Origin: Chersky-806 sp036502405
GTDB taxonomy: Bacteria; Actinomycetota; Acidimicrobiia; IMCC26256; JAENVU01
NCBI GenBank assembly: GCA_036502405.1
Contig: DASXYP010000049.1
Span: 1-64,000 of the forward strand
DNA: 64,000 bases
Direction of reading: 5' to 3'
The notes under the pieces were generated by a model that saw only the letters and a program-made list of their open reading frames with translations, was not told the origin of the DNA and ran no database searches. This document shows positions 26,019 through 34,359 of this stretch, piece after piece. The translations under genes and the position numbers were made by a program. The first letter of the stretch is position 1. Every line of letters begins with the position of its first letter.

Positions 26019-27524
26019 ATGACTGACGAGCTCTTCGGCTGGGGACCGGCGCTCGAGGAGATCGCGCGCCGCAAGCTCGAAGTCCGGAGCATGGGCGGCG
26101 AGGCGCGCCTGGTCCGGCAGCACGAGCGCGGCCGGCTCAACGCGCGGGAACGGCTCGCCGAGCTCTTCGATCCCGGGACGTTCTCCGAGATCGGCGCCCT
26201 CGTCGGCACGACGGACGAGCCTCCGGTGCCGGGCGACGCGCTCGTCGCCGGCTCCGGTCGCATCCACGGTCGGCCCGCAGTCGCGGGGGCCGAGGACGTC
26301 ACCGTGCTCGGCGGGTCCATCGGCAGCGGCGCGGCCGACAAGCGCTACCGCCTGTGCCAGCTCGCGCAGCAGGAACGGGTGCCGTTGGTGATGATGCTCG
26401 AGGGCGCGGGACACCGGGTGACCGAGAACGCGTCGGGACGCCGGCCCGGCGACCTGATGGGGCTGGCCGAGCTGTCCGGCTCGGTGCCGATGGTGTGCCT
26501 CGTGCTCGGCGCGTCCGCGGGGCACGGCGCGCTGACCGCGCCGCTCTGCGACTTCGTGGTCATGACCGAGTCCGCGTCGATCTTCGCCGCCGGCCCGCCG
26601 CTGGTGAGGTCCTCCACCGGCGAGGACGTCACCAAGGAGGTCCTCGGCGGTCCGCAGGTCGCTGCGGCCACCGCGGGCGTGGTGCACAACGTGGTGGCCG
26701 ACGACGGTGCGGCCATCGCCCTCGCGCGCCGCTACCTCGACCACTTCCCGCTCAACACCCGGAGCGCGGCCCCGCGGCGCGACGGCACCGACGTCGGTCC
26801 CCGCCGCGTCGATCAGCTGCTCGAGCTCATCCCGCCGGACCCCCGGCGCCCCTACCCGATCCGCCCCGTCCTCGAATCGGTCGTGGACGGCGGCGAGCTC
26901 CTCGAGGTCCAGCCCGGCTTCGGTCGCTCGATCGTCACCGCGCTCGCCCACCTCGGCGGGCGGAGCGTGGCGGTCGTCGCCAACGACCCGAGCGTCCGGG
27001 CCGGCGCCATCGACAGCAACGCGGCCGACAAGGCCGCCCACTTCCTCGACGTCGCCGGTGCGTTCGGGCTCCCGTGCGTCTTCCTCGCCGACAACCCGGG
27101 CGTGCTCGCCGGCACGCTCGCGGAGCAGCAGGGCATCCTGCGCCACGCGGCCCGGATGTTCGCGGTGCAGCACCGCCTCCAGGTGCCGAAGCTCCACGTC
27201 ACCCTGCGCAAGGCGTTCGGGTTCGGGTCGTCGATCATGGCGATGAACCCGTTCGACGGGCAGACCGTCACCCTCGCGTTCCCGTCGATCACGCTCGGCG
27301 CGCTGCCCGCGTCGTCACCCGGCAGCGCGATCGAGGACCCGGTGGAACGAGCGCGCGTGGCCGCGGAGCAGGCCGCCGCGTCGATCACGGCCGGCGCGCG
27401 CCTCTCCTACGACGACGTCATCGACCCTCGCGAGCTCCGCAACGCGCTGCTCGCCGGGCTCAGCCTGGCCGAAGGCCGCGAGCGGGCGCCCCGGTCACGA
27501 CGGCCGCATGGCATCCTTCCCTGA
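26019..27524 (+). CDS. Acyl-CoA carboxylase carboxyltransferase (beta) subunit
   Basis: The 501-residue protein belongs to the biotin-dependent carboxyltransferase family (PccB/AccD-type). RLNARERLAELFDPGTFSEIG is near the N terminus, followed by MLEGAGHRVTEN, LGASAGHGALTAPLCDF and, in the C-terminal half, ADNPGVLAGTLAEQQGILRH and KAFGFGSSIMAMNPF. Two crotonase-fold halves are intact, transferring carboxylate from carboxybiotin to an acyl-CoA. No biotin carboxylase or carrier gene is nearby, so it must use an alpha subunit encoded elsewhere. It follows the propeller gene by 7 bases and closes the operon. Its last 30 bases overlap the convergent methyltransferase gene. Confidence 0.9.
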   Translation: MTDELFGWGPALEEIARRKLEVRSMGGEARLVRQHERGRLNARERLAELFDPGTFSEIGALVGTTDEPPVPGDALVAGSGRIHGRPAVAGAEDVTVLGGSIGSGAADKRYRLCQLAQQERVPLVMMLEGAGHRVTENASGRRPGDLMGLAELSGSVPMVCLVLGASAGHGALTAPLCDFVVMTESASIFAAGPPLVRSSTGEDVTKEVLGGPQVAAATAGVVHNVVADDGAAIALARRYLDHFPLNTRSAAPRRDGTDVGPRRVDQLLELIPPDPRRPYPIRPVLESVVDGGELLEVQPGFGRSIVTALAHLGGRSVAVVANDPSVRAGAIDSNAADKAAHFLDVAGAFGLPCVFLADNPGVLAGTLAEQQGILRHAARMFAVQHRLQVPKLHVTLRKAFGFGSSIMAMNPFDGQTVTLAFPSITLGALPASSPGSAIEDPVERARVAAEQAAASITAGARLSYDDVIDPRELRNALLAGLSLAEGRERAPRSRRPHGILP

Positions 27525-28142
27525 CTGCTTCACCGCGACGACCGCCACTGCCGGGCGCCGGCCCGCGTCCGACCGAACGACCCGGACGTCCGAGAAGCCC
27601 GCGCTCCGCAGGGTGCTCGCGAACGCCTCGGCACGCTCAGGGGTCCACCCGTGGCTCGCGTGCCGGGTCGCGCCCGGCTCGGCCTGATGCTCGATGGCCA
27701 CGAAGCGACCGCCCGACCCCAGCACCCGCCACACCTCGGAGATCGCGGTCGGGAGATCCGGCCAGTGGTGCACGGAGGCGATGGACCACACGACGGTCGC
27801 GCTGCCGTCGGGCACGGGCAGCGCCTCCGCAGCCCCGGACCGGTAGGTCACCCGTGCGCCGCCACGGAGCCCGCGCGCGACGCGGAGCATGACCGGTGCC
27901 GGATCGACACCGATCACGTGCGCCCGGGTGCGGGCCGCGCGCCGCACCGCGGCCCCCGTTCCGCAACCGATGTCGACGAGGTGGTCGGTTGCGTCCAGCT
28001 CGGCCAGCTCGACAGCCAGGGCGGCATCGCCCTGACGGCCGACGGTCATGCTCGCCGCGCCGATCAGGCCGTACAGCCCGCGGAAGGCCGGGTGGTGGGC
28101 GTGATGGTTCGGAGCCTCGGACTCGTTCGGGATGGGTCTCAT
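27495..28142 (-). CDS. Class I SAM-dependent methyltransferase
   Basis: This 215-residue Rossmann-fold methyltransferase has motif I LVDIGCGTGAAVRRAA near residue 55, the acidic ribose-binding residue in GVDPAPVM, and a motif-IV-like VVWSIASVHHWPD segment. The HHWPD motif resembles ubiquinone/menaquinone-type and arsenite methyltransferase relatives, but no cysteine triad for arsenite is present. The small-molecule acceptor is unknown. It is divergent from a MerR regulator across a 45-base region with a perfect dyad, and its promoter has the 19-bp spacer typical of MerR targets, so it is probably the regulated gene. The ATG at 28142 follows the -10 by 6 nt. Confidence 0.88.
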   Translation of the reverse strand: MRPIPNESEAPNHHAHHPAFRGLYGLIGAASMTVGRQGDAALAVELAELDATDHLVDIGCGTGAAVRRAARTRAHVIGVDPAPVMLRVARGLRGGARVTYRSGAAEALPVPDGSATVVWSIASVHHWPDLPTAISEVWRVLGSGGRFVAIEHQAEPGATRHASHGWTPERAEAFASTLRSAGFSDVRVVRSDAGRRPAVAVVAVKQSGKDAMRPS

Positions 28143-28148
28143 CCCTCG

Positions 28149-28182
28149 ACCTTGACAGTTGAACCCGAGTTCAAGTCAAGTG
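28149..28182. promoter_or_regulatory. Symmetric divergent promoter with MerR-type operator
   Basis: A perfect inverted repeat TTGAAC-N4-GTTCAA (28159-28174) is flanked by promoter elements in both directions. On the minus strand TTGACT (28179-28174), a 19-bp spacer and CAAGGT (28154-28149) lie 6 nt before the methyltransferase ATG. On the plus strand TTGACA (28152-28157), a 19-bp spacer and CAAGTG (28177-28182) lie 5 nt before the merR ATG. A 19-bp spacer is the hallmark of promoters that MerR activators untwist. Confidence 0.75.
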
Positions 28183-28187
28183 ACCTC

Positions 28188-28595
28188 ATGACCGACGCCG
28201 CACCACTCACGATCGGGGCCGTGGCGCATCGCGCCGGGGTCGCCACCTCCGCGGTCCGCTACTACGAACGACGCGGTCTGCTCGTCGCCGACGAACGCCG
28301 CTCCGGCCAACGTCGCTACCACGACGGCACCCTGCGGCGCCTGGTGTTCATCCGCATGCGGCAGGACGCGGGCTTGTCGCTCGACGAGATCGCGGGGATC
28401 CTCGATGCGAACGACGTGGCGGGCTGGAAGGCGATCGCGGCCGCGCGCCTCGAGGTGCTCGACGAGGAGATCGAGCGCCTGCAGCAGGCTCGGGAGTACC
28501 TCCGCGGCGCGCTGATGTGCCGGTTCGACCATCCCGCGACCGACTGCCGGGTCATGGGTTACGAGATCGACCGGCGGCTGGCAGAGACCGCGTAG
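28188..28595 (+). CDS. MerR family transcriptional regulator
   Basis: This 135-residue regulator has an N-terminal winged helix (LTIGAVAHRAGVATSAVRYY, then ERRGLLVADERRSGQRRYH), a dimerisation coiled coil (residues 85-110) and a short effector tail with CRFDHPATDC, two cysteines eight residues apart. The tail could sense a metal, a thiol reagent or redox state, but it differs from the four-cysteine cluster of SoxR. MerR proteins bind a dyad within a long-spacer promoter and activate by distortion. Exactly such a dyad lies directly upstream (28159-28174), shared with the divergent methyltransferase. The ligase gene begins 8 bases after its stop and may be co-transcribed. Confidence 0.92.
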   Translation: MTDAAPLTIGAVAHRAGVATSAVRYYERRGLLVADERRSGQRRYHDGTLRRLVFIRMRQDAGLSLDEIAGILDANDVAGWKAIAAARLEVLDEEIERLQQAREYLRGALMCRFDHPATDCRVMGYEIDRRLAETA

Positions 28596-28603
28596 CTCCG
28601 GCG

Positions 28604-30121
28604 ATGACGTTGTTGGCCGACCTGGTGGAGACCTCGGCGACGCTCAGCGCGACGTCGTCGCGGCGTGCGAAGGTCGCGGCGCTGGCCGACCTGCTCCGCG
28701 TGCTCGATCCGGACGAGATCGTCTTCGCGGTCGCGTGGCTCACCGGCGCGCCGCGCCAGGGTCGGATCGGTGTCGCGTGGGCTCGGGCGTCGACCCTGAC
28801 CGGCCTGGCCGGCACGGCCGGGCTTGCGATCGGCGACCTCGACGACGCGCTCACCCGACTCGAGGCGTGCACCGGGCCCGGTTCGGAGGCCCGGCGTGCC
28901 GCGATCATCGACGACCTCGGTGGCAGCCTCACGGCGGAGGAGGCGGCGTTCGTCCGGGCGCTGCTGACCGGCGAGCTGCGCCAGGGCGCGCTCGCGGGCC
29001 TGATGTCGGACGCCATCGCGGCTGCCGCGGACGTGCCCACCGAGCTCGTGCGGCGCGCCGCGATGCTGAGCGGCGACCTCCCGGAGACCGCTCGGCGCGC
29101 GTTGACCGGTGGGGCCACGGCACTCGAGCAGGTGCACCTCGCCGTCGGCGTCGGCATCCAGCCGATGCTGGCCGCCACGGCGACCGACGTCGCCGACGCG
29201 CTGAGCTCGACCGGCCCCGCGTCGGTCGAGTGGAAGCTCGACGGCGTGCGGATCCAGGCGCACCGTCTCGGCGACCTGGTCCACCTCTACACGCGCAACC
29301 TGAACGACGTGACCGATCGGATGCCGTCAGTGGTCGCCGAGCTGCGTGCGCTTCCGGTCGAGTCCGTCGTCCTCGACGGCGAGGTCATCGGCGTGAGCGA
29401 GCAAGGCCTACCGGAGGCGTTCCAGGACTCGGCGAGCACCTTCGGGCGGCGCACGGGTCCCGGACCGGTCACGCTGGATGCGTCGTGGTTCGACATCGTC
29501 CACCTCGACGGCCGCGATCTCATCGACGAACCGTTGGAGACGCGACTCGCCGCCATGGACACGATCCCCACGCTGCGCCGGATCCCCTCGGTGCGCACCG
29601 ACGACGCCGGCGCGGCACAGCGCCTGCTCGACGTCGCGCTCACGACGGGCCACGAGGGCGTGATGGTGAAGTCGCTCGCGTCGCCCTACGCCGCGGGACG
29701 GCGAGGCCGCGCCTGGCGCAAGGTCAAGCCCGTCCACACGCTCGACCTCGTGGTCCTCGCCGTCGAATGGGGATCCGGGCGGCGGCGGGGACTGCTGTCC
29801 AACCTCCACCTCGGCGCGCTCGGAGCAGACGGCCTGCCCGTGATGGTCGGCAAGACGTTCAAGGGGCTCACCGACGAGCTGCTCGCGTGGCAGACGGATC
29901 GGTTCCTCGGACTCGAGACGCACCGTGACGGACACGTCGTGTTCGTGCGGCCGGAGCAGGTGGTCGAGATCGCGCTCGACGGCGCCCAGGTCTCGACCCG
30001 GTATCCCGGTGGCGTGGCGCTGCGCTTCGCCCGGGTGCGGCGCTACCGGGACGACAAGGCGGCCGCCGAAGCCGACACGCTCGACGCGGTGCGGGAGCTG
30101 CTCCCCCGGGCGCGCCGCTGA
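28604..30121 (+). CDS. ligB: ATP-dependent DNA ligase (LigB-like)
   Basis: The 505-residue ligase has an N-terminal helical DNA-binding domain (residues 1-190), then the nucleotidyltransferase core: EWKLDGVRIQ with the adenylated lysine (near residue 211), the motif-III-type segment SWFDIVHLDG and motif IV HEGVMVK. The C-terminal OB fold has a final WRKVKPV and ALRFARVRRYR. It seals 3'-OH/5'-phosphate nicks using ATP. Length and order match mycobacterial LigB (about 507 residues). No Ku or LigD gene is nearby. ATG 28604 is 8 bases after the merR stop, suggesting the ligase can be expressed from the MerR-controlled promoter. Confidence 0.93.
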   Translation: MTLLADLVETSATLSATSSRRAKVAALADLLRVLDPDEIVFAVAWLTGAPRQGRIGVAWARASTLTGLAGTAGLAIGDLDDALTRLEACTGPGSEARRAAIIDDLGGSLTAEEAAFVRALLTGELRQGALAGLMSDAIAAAADVPTELVRRAAMLSGDLPETARRALTGGATALEQVHLAVGVGIQPMLAATATDVADALSSTGPASVEWKLDGVRIQAHRLGDLVHLYTRNLNDVTDRMPSVVAELRALPVESVVLDGEVIGVSEQGLPEAFQDSASTFGRRTGPGPVTLDASWFDIVHLDGRDLIDEPLETRLAAMDTIPTLRRIPSVRTDDAGAAQRLLDVALTTGHEGVMVKSLASPYAAGRRGRAWRKVKPVHTLDLVVLAVEWGSGRRRGLLSNLHLGALGADGLPVMVGKTFKGLTDELLAWQTDRFLGLETHRDGHVVFVRPEQVVEIALDGAQVSTRYPGGVALRFARVRRYRDDKAAAEADTLDAVRELLPRARR

Positions 30122-30136
30122 GGCGCGCCGGTCGGA

Positions 30137-30613
30137 TCAGCCGGCGGTCGGAGCGCCGGCGGACGGGAGGTGGTCGAGGATGCGACGGAAGATGTCGTCG
30201 AGCTGCGCGACCTCGGCCTCGGAGAGCTGGTCGAAGAAGTACCGCCGGATCGCGGCCGAGTGCTCGGGCGCGGCGTCATCGACCGCGCCGCGCCCCGCCG
30301 CGGTCAGCCGCACCATCGAGCCACGCGCGTCCTCCGCGCACTCCTCGCGGACGACGAGCCCGCGCTTCTCCATGCGAGTGACCAGGTGTGACAGGCGGCT
30401 GCGGTCCCACGCCAGCTCGTGGCCGAGCTCCCGGGCCCGCTGCACGCCGTCGGGCGCGTGCGACAGCTCGGCGAGCAGCGCGTACTCGGAGCCCGAGAGG
30501 TCGGCGTCGCGGAGCAGCTGGGCCTGGAGCGCGGTGGCGAGCCCGTTGAACACGTCGCGATAGGTCTTCCACAGCACGCGTTGGTCCTCGTCGAGTCGCC
30601 GGGGCCGCGCCAT
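30137..30613 (-). CDS. MarR family transcriptional regulator
   Basis: This 158-residue winged-helix protein has the MarR core: SEYALLAELSHAPDGVQRARELGHELAWDRSRLSHLVTRMEKRGLV spans the helix-turn-helix (about residues 43-85) and a DARGSMVRLTAAGRGAV wing follows. The acidic C-terminal helix closes the dimerisation domain. Its own promoter carries a perfect 10-bp palindrome, so autoregulation is likely. The ATG at 30613 lies 6 nt after TACGAT. It is downstream of the GH5 lipoprotein gene on the same strand and converges with the ligase gene; the effector and other targets are unknown. Confidence 0.92.
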   Translation of the reverse strand: MARPRRLDEDQRVLWKTYRDVFNGLATALQAQLLRDADLSGSEYALLAELSHAPDGVQRARELGHELAWDRSRLSHLVTRMEKRGLVVREECAEDARGSMVRLTAAGRGAVDDAAPEHSAAIRRYFFDQLSEAEVAQLDDIFRRILDHLPSAGAPTAG

Positions 30614-30619
30614 CCGGCC

Positions 30620-30649
30620 ATCGTAGGCCGATTTTTGCTTGACGCGTCA
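30620..30649 (-). promoter_or_regulatory. marR promoter with palindromic operator
   Basis: On the minus strand TACGAT (30625-30620) lies 6 nt before the ATG at 30613. The perfect palindrome TGACGCGTCA (30640-30649) covers the -35 position, about 14-19 bp upstream of the -10. This is a typical autorepressor site. Confidence 0.6.
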
Positions 30650-30711
30650 GCATTCGGCGAGCGCTCAGCCGGCTCTCACTGACCCCGCGTGGATCGATGA
30701 AGGACCCGATC

Positions 30712-32295
30712 TCATCTGCCGACCGTCACCGCCCACGAGGCACGGGTCGCGAAGGCGGTGACGTACGACCCGCCGCCGGCGCCGGACGAGCTCACGCGCA
30801 GGTGGGTCAAGCCCTGCGCCGCGAGCGTCCGGATCCGCCGCACCGGCGCCGGGTACCAGGCGATGAGCGCGGTCCCCGGGCGGGCGTTCGCACCCGCGCC
30901 GTGCAGCACCCCGCTCGCCGGATCGAACGTCGAGGCGACGAGCCGACCGGGTGCTGCCCGGAGATAGCCCCGGTCGAGCTGGTCGAGAAGCGACTGGCGG
31001 AGGCCCGTGATCCGGTTGGTCCGGCAGTCGACGTCGAACTCGCCCCAGACGTAGGGCAGCTGTCCGGCCCGCGCGTCGCCGGCCTTGTGCGGGTCTCCGC
31101 ACGACTCGTGCCAGGTCCACAGCGACGCGCCGAAGTGGAACTCGTCCTGGAGCGCCTGGTGCTCCCGGAAGTACACGTCGGCCGGGTCGTCGGCCCGGGA
31201 GGGCGCGCTCCCCCACTCGCCGACGAACACGGGGACGCCGCCGAACGTCGCGGCGTCGGCGCGGGCGCGGTCGAAGTCGCTGCGCTGGATCGGGCCGCTC
31301 GTGATCCCGCCCCGGTAGATGTGCGGCGCGAAGACGACGTTCGCGTCGTGTGGGAACGGCGGCTGTGGTCCACCGCCGAGATCGGACCAGGTCGCCGACG
31401 GCTCGAAGAACACCAGGTGCGGGAACCCGGCGCGCGACCGCTCGCCGGCGCGTATCGCCGCCACCGCGTCCCCGGTGAGCCGGCCGAGCGCGGCGACCTC
31501 GGTCGTGCCGAATGCGTTGGGCTCGTTCATGACGTCGTATCCGGCGACCGCGGGCACGTGGGCGAAGCGCGCCGCGACCTGGCCGAGCATGCGCGTGTAC
31601 CGGGTCCGGATGCCGACGCCGCCGGGGCCCGGCGCGTCGTTCCAGAACGCGGTGAACGCGGCCCGCACCGCCGGGCTCAGCTCCCGGATGCCGGCCGGGA
31701 AGCAGCGCGACGCGCCGCCGTCCAGCGTCGCCCAACCGGGCGCGCCGTCCCAACCGAACGCGGGCTCGGCGCCCGCGGGACAGGTCTGGCCCGCGGGCGC
31801 GGCGAGCGTCGCGCCCCAGGCGTCCTGGTGGAAGTCGATGATGGAGTAGACGCCGCGGCGTTCGAACATCTGCACCGCGCGCGCGACCTGGTCCAGGTAC
31901 TGCTCGTCGTAGACCCCGGGGCTCGGCTCCACCCGGGACCACGAGACCAGGAGCCGCACCGTGTTCCAACCGGCCGCGGAGATCAGGTCCGCGTCGTTGT
32001 CGGTCAGCGGGAACGTGGTCGGGAACGAACCGTACCGCCAGTACTCGACGAGCGCGTTCAGGTTCACGCCCCGCAGCAGCACCTCGCGACCCGACGCGTC
32101 GACGACGCGCCCGCCCGACACGGGGTCCGGCTCCGCGTGGAGGGCCGGGAGCAGCGGCCGCCAGCCGTGCGACCCCGGGACACCGCCCCCGCGCGGCACG
32201 AGCGTGCAGGCGGACAGCGCCACCACGAGGCCCATGACGCCGAGCGCCATGAACCAGGTGCGTCCTCGCGACCGACCGGTGCTCCCTGGACCCAT
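30712..32295 (-). CDS. Glycoside hydrolase family 5 lipoprotein (endoglycoceramidase/cellulase-like)
   Basis: The 527-residue exported enzyme has a membrane segment ending in lipobox ALSAC (Cys30). A TIM barrel follows with LLRGVNLNALVEYWRYGSFP, a VSWSRVEPSPGVYDEQYLD segment and IIDFHQDAWG. The acid/base glutamate is in DVMNEPN and the nucleophile in VFVGEWGS. The pattern is closest to GH5 endoglycoceramidase-like enzymes, which remove oligosaccharides from glycolipids, although a cellulase or glucosidase role is also possible. A beta-sandwich-like C-terminal domain ends it. ATG 32295 has GGGGGGAG upstream. A hairpin separates it from the oxidoreductase operon upstream. Confidence 0.88.
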   Translation of the reverse strand: MGPGSTGRSRGRTWFMALGVMGLVVALSACTLVPRGGGVPGSHGWRPLLPALHAEPDPVSGGRVVDASGREVLLRGVNLNALVEYWRYGSFPTTFPLTDNDADLISAAGWNTVRLLVSWSRVEPSPGVYDEQYLDQVARAVQMFERRGVYSIIDFHQDAWGATLAAPAGQTCPAGAEPAFGWDGAPGWATLDGGASRCFPAGIRELSPAVRAAFTAFWNDAPGPGGVGIRTRYTRMLGQVAARFAHVPAVAGYDVMNEPNAFGTTEVAALGRLTGDAVAAIRAGERSRAGFPHLVFFEPSATWSDLGGGPQPPFPHDANVVFAPHIYRGGITSGPIQRSDFDRARADAATFGGVPVFVGEWGSAPSRADDPADVYFREHQALQDEFHFGASLWTWHESCGDPHKAGDARAGQLPYVWGEFDVDCRTNRITGLRQSLLDQLDRGYLRAAPGRLVASTFDPASGVLHGAGANARPGTALIAWYPAPVRRIRTLAAQGLTHLRVSSSGAGGGSYVTAFATRASWAVTVGR

Positions 32296-32309
32296 CTCGC
32301 GCTCCCCCC

Positions 32310-32327
32310 GCCGGACCTGGGTCCGGC
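32310..32327 (-). terminator. Hairpin between the oxidoreductase pair and the GH5 gene
   Basis: A perfect 8-bp inverted repeat (32310-32317 and 32320-32327) encloses a two-base centre, about 70 bases after the stop at 32398. It has no T-tract and is a plausible actinobacterial terminator for the upstream minus-strand genes. Confidence 0.45.
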
Positions 32328-32397
32328 GCCTCCGTGAACGGGTGAGCCTCCCACGACGAGCCCCGAATCGCAGGTCGGTCGGCCGGCCGCGCCGGGG

Positions 32398-33468
32398 TCA
32401 GCGGATGGTGCCGAACCCGGGGATGAGCGGGAGGTCGAGCGCGGTGACCCAGCCGGGTGGCAGGTCGTTGACTGCGGGCACCGCGTTGAGGGCCCTGAGC
32501 CCGGTCGCCAGGCATCCGGCCGCCGCGGCGTCGCGACCGCTGCCGTCGGTGAACCGGAACGCGGTCTCTTGGAAGATCGAAGGCGTGCCCTCGATCTCGA
32601 CCCGGTAGACGTCGTCCTGATGACCGCGGGGCCAGTCGGGCGCGGCATCGGTGCCGACCCGGTTCACGTGCTCGAGCTGGATGCGGGTCTCACCGCGGTA
32701 GATGCCGTTGATCGTGAAGTTGATGGCCGCGACGTTGCCCGGCTCGATGACGCCCTTGGCGGTCCTGATCGGGGTGTCCGTCACCCACTTGTCCCAGGTG
32801 GTCGTGATCGTGTCGAGATCGATGCCGACCGCCTGCGCCATCATCGGCACCGTCGCGCCCCACGCCATCGTGAGGACGTCGGGGTGCTCGAGCATCGGTC
32901 GGTAGTCGGGCGGTCGCCCGATGCCCATCTCGTCCTCGTAGTCACCCTCATAGTTGATGTAGTCGAGGATCTCGAGCGCGCGCACCAGGCGCACCTCGGA
33001 GCACAGGCCCATGAGGGTCATCGGGAAGAGGTCGTTGCCGAAGCCGGGGTCGATGCCGGTCGTGAAGCACGAAGCGCCGCCTTCCTCGCACGCCTCGGTG
33101 ATCGGGGTGATCCAGCTCGGCGGGTTCTGCGGCATGGCCGGCCACACCCACGGCGTCATCGCCGTCGAGCAGACGTCGACACCGGCGCGGAGGAACGCCC
33201 CGATGTCGCGGATGTTGTCCATCGGATGCGCGGCGGTCGGGCCGTAGTGGACCAGCGCGTCCGGCCCGAGGGCGACGAGCGCGTCGAGGTCGTCGGTCGC
33301 CGCCAGCCCGATCGGCGCGGTGCCGCAGAGCTCCCCGACGTCGCGGCCGACCTTGTCCGGGTTGCTCACCCCGACGCCGACCAGCTCGAACTCCGGATGG
33401 CGCACGATCTCGGGGATCACCATCTTGCCGACGACCCCGGTCCCCCACACGACGACTCGCTTGGTCAC
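32398..33468 (-). CDS. Dihydrodipicolinate-reductase-like NAD(P)H oxidoreductase
   Basis: The 356-residue protein opens with VVVWGTGVVGKMVIPEI, a Rossmann GxGxxG motif. The N-terminal domain (to about 140) resembles dihydrodipicolinate reductase, and the remainder resembles the 2,4-diaminopentanoate dehydrogenase-type proteins common in Mycobacterium and relatives. Residues TTGIDPGFGNDLFP near 145 are characteristic. It probably reduces or deaminates an amino or imino substrate in the cytoplasm; true lysine-pathway DapB activity is unlikely because the protein is about 100 residues longer. It starts at GTG 33468, 61 bases after the adjacent SDR gene, with which it likely forms an operon. Confidence 0.85.
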   Translation of the reverse strand: MTKRVVVWGTGVVGKMVIPEIVRHPEFELVGVGVSNPDKVGRDVGELCGTAPIGLAATDDLDALVALGPDALVHYGPTAAHPMDNIRDIGAFLRAGVDVCSTAMTPWVWPAMPQNPPSWITPITEACEEGGASCFTTGIDPGFGNDLFPMTLMGLCSEVRLVRALEILDYINYEGDYEDEMGIGRPPDYRPMLEHPDVLTMAWGATVPMMAQAVGIDLDTITTTWDKWVTDTPIRTAKGVIEPGNVAAINFTINGIYRGETRIQLEHVNRVGTDAAPDWPRGHQDDVYRVEIEGTPSIFQETAFRFTDGSGRDAAAAGCLATGLRALNAVPAVNDLPPGWVTALDLPLIPGFGTIR

Positions 33469-33529
33469 GACACCTTCGCTTTCTGCTCGGCCGGCTCGGA
33501 GTGCTCGGTGCCCGTGGCAGGGCGCTCGG

Positions 33530-34309
33530 TCAGCGCATCATCTCGCCCGAGTTCACCATGAGGTGCTGCCCGGTGACGGCCTTGGCGTGGTCGGACGCGA
33601 AGAACATGGCGACGTCCGCGACCTCGCCGTCCTCGGTCATCCGCCCGAGCGGGAAGTCCCCGACGAGGTCCTGGAGCGCCTGCTCGACCGGGATGTCCTT
33701 GTGCTTGGCCGTGCCCTCGACGTACATCTGGACCGGTGGTCCCCACATCCAGGACGGCACGACCATGTTGCAGCGGATGTTGTCCGCTCCGAGCTCGTCG
33801 GCGAGGTAGTACATCGTGCTCAACAGCGCGCCCTTGGACGCCGCGTAGCCGGCCTGGGGCAGCGACGGCTTGAACATCGACTGCGAGCCGATCAGCACGA
33901 TCGCACCCCCGCCGCTGTCCTTCATGGCCCCGGCGACCGGCCGGAGCACGGTCATGGCGCCGAGCACGTTGGTCTCGAAGGCCGTGCGCCAGTCGTCGAG
34001 GTTCGTGTCCTGCAGACCACCGAACACGTACTCGAACGCCGCGACCTGGACGAGCGCGTCGAGCGACCCGAACCGCTCGGTCGCTCGGGTGACCAGCGCG
34101 ACGCAGTCGTCCGCGTCGGTGATGTCGGTCGGCACCGCCTCGACCCGCGCACCGGACGGGTCGAGCTCCGCCGCCGTCGCCTCCAGCGTCTCCCGGGTGC
34201 GGGCCGCCATCACGACGTTCGCGCCCTCGCGCAGCGCGCTCGTGACGCACTCCCGGCCCAGGCCGCTGCCCACACCGGTCACCAACACCGTCTTCCCCGC
34301 AAGCATCAT
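33530..34309 (-). CDS. SDR family NAD(P)-dependent oxidoreductase
   Basis: This 259-residue classical short-chain dehydrogenase has VLVTGVGSGLGRE (cofactor loop), catalytic Ser in VLIGSQSMF and YAASKGALL with the active-site Tyr/Lys. AARTRETLE after strand 2 suggests an NADP-binding Arg, as inference. The usual NNAG motif is replaced by QVAAFEY, a variation seen in some carveol/steroid-type SDRs. The substrate is unknown. Two consecutive ATGs (34309 and 34306) are possible starts. It heads an apparent operon with the dihydrodipicolinate-reductase-like gene. Directly upstream lies the 3' stub of an aldehyde dehydrogenase gene on the same strand, hinting that the original operon was longer. Confidence 0.9.
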   Translation of the reverse strand: MMLAGKTVLVTGVGSGLGRECVTSALREGANVVMAARTRETLEATAAELDPSGARVEAVPTDITDADDCVALVTRATERFGSLDALVQVAAFEYVFGGLQDTNLDDWRTAFETNVLGAMTVLRPVAGAMKDSGGGAIVLIGSQSMFKPSLPQAGYAASKGALLSTMYYLADELGADNIRCNMVVPSWMWGPPVQMYVEGTAKHKDIPVEQALQDLVGDFPLGRMTEDGEVADVAMFFASDHAKAVTGQHLMVNSGEMMR

Positions 34310-34359
34310 CCGACCTGCTTAGCGCAGGTGGCCCACCCCGTGACGCTCCGGGCCCCGCG

